A DNA stretch of 16,489 nucleotides from Chrysochromulina tobinii (taxonomy: Eukaryota; Haptophyta; Prymnesiales; Chrysochromulinaceae): assembly GCA_001275005.1 (NCBI GenBank), contig JWZX01002928.1, positions 1-16,489 of the forward strand. The letters are read 5' to 3'. The notes beneath the pieces were generated by a model, which searched no databases, had not been told where the DNA came from, and saw only the letters and a program-made list of their open reading frames with translations. Positions 13,625 to 16,489 of the stretch are shown piece after piece. A program made the position numbers and the translations under genes. Each line of letters starts with the position of its first letter. Position 1 is the stretch's first letter.

Positions 13625-16112
13625 ATGTGGCTCTTCCAAGCCATCGCCGGCGACAAGCCGGCGACGGACGAGGCGGGGCCCTCTTCATCGGCTTCGCAGG
13701 AGGCGGGCGAGTCTACCTCCGTGCTCGACTGGCTCGACGTCGTGAAGCCGGGCTATGGCGAGCGCTTCAGCAAGGCGTTCGACGCCGTGGGCATCGAGGA
13801 CACGGATGACTTTCGCCACATGGACGACGAGCTCTTCGAGGAGCTCGAGGCCGCGCTACGCGAGTGTGGGGCCAAGGCGATGCACCTGTCCAACATCCAG
13901 CGCGCGCTGTTTGAAGTCATGGCGGCCGAGGGCTGCACCTACCAGCCGGCCGCGGATGAGCAGTGGGAGGCCGATCCCACATGGAAGTGCGAATTCTGCG
14001 ACTTCTTTGGCAGCTTTGAAGAGGTGTCGCAGCACGAGGCCACCTGCCCGGCGTCGGATGCGCAGTCGGCGGCCATCGCTGCGGCCGTTGCCGCTGGGGC
14101 TTGCGGCGGCGTCTCGTGCAGCGGCACAAGTCGGCCGCCAAAGGCGCCGAAGGCGCCGAAGATGTTGAAGGCGCGCACGCCGAAGACAAAGGCGCCGTCG
14201 CCCTCAGCGCTCGAGGCAGCGGCAGCGATGGCCGCCAAGAAGGCGGCGGTCCCAGCCGTAGCCAAAGGCGCCGCAGCCTCAGCCTCCGCGGCATCGTCTT
14301 CCTCCGCAGCCCTTCCGCCCTCGCCGCCGCCGCCGCGCGCGCCCAAGGCAAGCACGCCCAAGGCGCCGACGTCGCCCCCCGCACGCCTAAAGCGGGCTTC
14401 CTCGGCCCGCGTGGCCATCCACTCCGCAGCAGCCACCTCCCGAAGTGAGCCACCTCCAGCCTCGCCCTCGAAGGCTAAGCTCGCCACGACCGAGCCGACC
14501 GAGCCGCCGTCGCCCGCGAGCGCGCGCGCCGCGACGCCAACCAAGTGGAAGGGGCCCTCGGGCAAGGCGCCCAAGACGGCGCGCCCGCCGCACGCGGCAC
14601 CGCTCAAGGGGACTGCACTCGATGAGCCTGAGGGGCCGCCACCGCCCACAACGCAGGCGCTGCCGTGGTGGTGCGACGTGGCGGCGGAGGGCTGCCTTCG
14701 ACCGACAGAGCCAACACGCAGCGACCACTACAGTGCCGATCACCGCTGCTGGCACCTCAATCACACGTACATGGTGTGCGAGGTCTGCTACCGCGCCGGG
14801 CGCGCCGAGCACTCCGATGAACTCATCGAGCTTCCGACGGGCGCTGCGTCGTCGTCGTCGTCGTCGTCGTCCTTCCGCCCGAAGCCGCGCCCACATCCTC
14901 TTGAAGTGAGCGCCGTATTGAGATTGACCTCGGTCAATGCGCTGCTGCAGCCCTCGCCGCCGCGGCCGCCACGCCCGACAGCCGTGTTCGCTTCGGAATC
15001 TCTACGCATACCAGTCACAGGTCTCATGCCCCTGCTCAATCAAACGTGCACGGCGCCGCCGCCCTCGTCCCCTCCGCCACCGCTGCCACCACCCTCGCCG
15101 CTTGTCAATCCAGGCACCTCACCGTTTGTCTCTCTCGGCGGCAAAGGATCGGCCATGCCCTCCTTTGGCGGCGGCGGCGCTGGAGGCGGCGGCGGAGGTG
15201 CGCCTTCACCTCTGGACTCGCCGCCGACCGCCATCGGCGTAACGGTCGGCGCAACGGACGATGCGGCGGCGCAGTACGCGGCGCTCGAAGCGGACATTGC
15301 GACCTTCGTGACCGCCCTGCCGTTGGACAATACGGCCATCGCCCCTTTCACCTTCGCCACACCGCCCGCGTGGCTCGTGAGTGCGGCAGCGTACGGCTGC
15401 CGCGACTTGGCAGACGTGGCGAAGCTCACGTCGCTCGAGCACCAAGGCCCCATCGACGCGCTCGAGCAGCCGTCCGAGACCCTTGCCGAGTACAACCGGT
15501 GGCTTCTCCTCGCCTCTGATGACCTCTGATGACCTCTGATGACCTCTGATTGCATCCCTCATCAGGTGGCTTCTCCTCGCCGCCAAGCGCGTCGAGTACC
15601 TGCAGCAGAAGCAGGCAGAGGCGCGGCGCGCACGCCGGCACGCCGACGAGCAGGCGACGTACGCGCAGCGTGGCGCGGCGCTGCAGCAGAAGGCTTGGGA
15701 ACAGCGAGGCCAAGCTGCGGAAGCGGAGCGAAGGCTCGCCGAGCAGAAGCGCCTAGTCGCCGCGCAACTCAAGCATGCTGCCGCGGCGCGCAAGGCAGAC
15801 GCGGAACAGCGCGGGCAGCTGTTCAACGCGTATGTGTCCCTGCTGCATGAGGAGGTGCTCGAGGGCCAGGATGAAGCGCGCGAAGCCAAGGCGGCGGTGG
15901 CGCAGCAGAATGCAGCCCTGGGCAGCACGCTTCGCGCCGCGAGCGGAGCCCTCGAGCGCAAAAGGGGCCAGCTGCAGGAAGCCAAGGAGGCTGAGGCTCG
16001 GAAGACCCGCGACCGCGTGCGCGAGGCGGGCATGGTCCTCGTGCCGCCCGAGATCGCTCGCGCGATTGCGAGGAGCAGCCGAGGCGGGCTCTCTTTGAGG
16101 GCGACCATGTGA
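13625..16112 (+). CDS. SAM, zinc-finger, proline-rich and coiled-coil protein (two exons)
   Basis: Exons at 13625-15498 and 15566-16112 encode 806 residues. Residues 33-98 (VLDWLDVVKPGYGERF ... LSNIQRALFEV) form a SAM-like helical domain. Cys122, Cys125, His137 and Cys141 form a C2HC finger. Residues 150-345 are low-complexity Ala/Pro/Lys with many K-A-P and T-P-K motifs. Residues 349-400 contain a ZZ-like finger (Cys350, Cys357, Cys375, Cys385, Cys388, His396; MVCEVCYRAGRAEHSDEL). A Ser run (409-416), a Pro-rich tract and a Gly run (514-525) follow. A helical stretch (545-625) leads into a long Gln/Ala/Arg/Glu-rich coiled coil (about 630-780). This looks like a scaffold or adaptor; partner and location are unknown. 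The splice restores RWLLLAAKRVEYLQ across the exon junction. Confidence 0.8.
14847..14870. repeat. (CGT)8 trinucleotide microsatellite coding poly-Ser
   Basis: Eight tandem CGT units (equivalently TCG) encode a serine run in the linker between the ZZ-like finger and the proline-rich tract. Length is likely polymorphic. Confidence 0.9.
15499..15565 (+). other. 67-base GT-AG intron
   Basis: The donor is AACCG/GTGGCT and the acceptor CTCATCAG/GTGG. The phase-2 split codon CG|G gives Arg, and the reading frame continues for 181 further codons without a stop. Retaining the intron shifts frame (67 is not a multiple of three) and ends the protein 11 codons after the donor. Four CTGAT sequences match the branch-point consensus YTNAY; the last puts its A 16 bases from the intron end. 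No transcript evidence is available to me, but the fit is strong because exon 2 carries a coiled coil that otherwise lacks a start. Confidence 0.85.
15513..15550. repeat. 10-bp tandem array inside the intron
   Basis: The unit CCTCTGATGA repeats from 15513, with three perfect copies and a fourth matching for its first eight bases. It makes up over half of the intron and contains the candidate branch-point sequences. Confidence 0.95.
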
Positions 16113-16489
16113 CGTCACGTTGATGGACGACGCTTCCTATAGACGATATCTTTCTCGTCCCGAGTGGGTCAAGAGTTCTCGACATCCTCCTAATGTGAGC
16201 GCTTCCCACGCACGCCTTTTCGGGGCTTGGGGGTGAGTTTCCCTGGGGGAGAGGACCCTGAAACGAACGAATCGTCGACAAGGACGCAGAAACAATCAAA
16301 TTAGAGGGACGGCATGGAGACATGGGACCGCCCCACCGTGCACCGAGGACCGAGACTCTTGACGCACCGGTCTCCGGTGCCCAAGAAAGAGTTGACCTGA
16401 CTTTGCCTATTTAACTTTGCGCCTCCCACGATGTGTCACCACGAGACTTGGCTGTGCGTCTTGCCGCGAGGGCAAATTAACGTGAACTT
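16113..16489. other. 3' flank, no supported gene
   Basis: This is the downstream flank of the SAM/coiled-coil gene. It contains a perfect hairpin GCACCGG-TCT-CCGGTGC (16364-16380) followed at once by CAAGAAAGA (16382-16390), and an A/T-richer end. A palindrome GTGACGTCAC (16109-16118) overlaps the stop codon. No open frame with a recognisable product and no RNA gene is seen. Confidence 0.45.

Larger units (their letters stand above)
15498..15581. repeat. 17-bp direct repeat at both edges of the intron
   Basis: GGTGGCTTCTCCTCGCC occurs perfectly at 15498-15514 and 15565-15581. The first copy supplies the donor GT and the first 16 intron bases; the second starts with the last base of the intron and continues as exon 2. 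Offset 67 bases, exactly the intron length. Confidence 0.97.

Noticed and set aside
15499-15550. Premature stop suggesting a pseudogene at the end of the SAM-domain gene
   Set aside because: A GT-AG intron in correct phase removes the stop and links to a long coiled-coil frame, so an intact gene is the simpler reading.
16109-16118. GTGACGTCAC, a full CRE palindrome
   Set aside because: It overlaps the stop codon of the SAM gene with no gene start nearby; probably chance.

Overview
The window looks like a compact, GC-rich nuclear segment from a single-celled eukaryote, probably a flagellated alga. I favour a haptophyte-like organism, with low confidence on lineage. The eukaryotic call rests on several points. 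A JMJD5/KDM8-type JmjC hydroxylase and an ABHD17-type depalmitoylase (with an N-myristoylation/palmitoylation-like N-terminus) both match animal family members closely. There is a Tudor/agenet-like protein, a SAM plus zinc-finger plus coiled-coil protein, and at least one short GT-AG intron. There is no Shine-Dalgarno or operon pattern, and genes sit on both strands 150-850 bases apart. Several open frames can be extended upstream only from GTG or TTG, so I placed starts at the first in-frame ATG.

Layout: (1) An F-box-like/SMI1-KNR4-like protein (minus, 522-1736) lies head to head with an unrecognised, possibly N-myristoylated protein (plus, 1953-2783). (2) Then come three plus-strand genes: an alpha/beta hydrolase (3051-3872), an NmrA-like NAD(P)-binding protein (4037-4999) and a Tudor-like protein (5497-6370, probably two exons). 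(3) Next are three minus-strand genes: the JMJD5-like hydroxylase (6593-8134), the ABHD17-like hydrolase (8402-9310) and a 1078-residue protein built from four paired EF-hand-like modules (10166-13402). (4) The EF-hand gene is divergent, across about 220 bases, from a plus-strand SAM/zinc-finger/proline-rich/coiled-coil gene (13625-16112). I see no RNA genes, transposons, CRISPR arrays or viral genes.

The most interesting feature is the 67-base intron (15499-15565) of the last gene. A perfect 17-base direct repeat lies at both of its edges. Inside it is a 10-base tandem array whose units each carry a branch-point-like CTGAT. Splicing joins two otherwise separate open frames into one 806-residue protein. 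The structure looks like a recently gained intron, formed by duplication of an exonic segment or by an introner-like insertion.

Functionally this is mostly a set of independent genes. The EF-hand and SAM genes share one promoter region and may be co-expressed. The ABHD17-like protein and the 276-residue orphan both have N-termini compatible with lipid anchoring.
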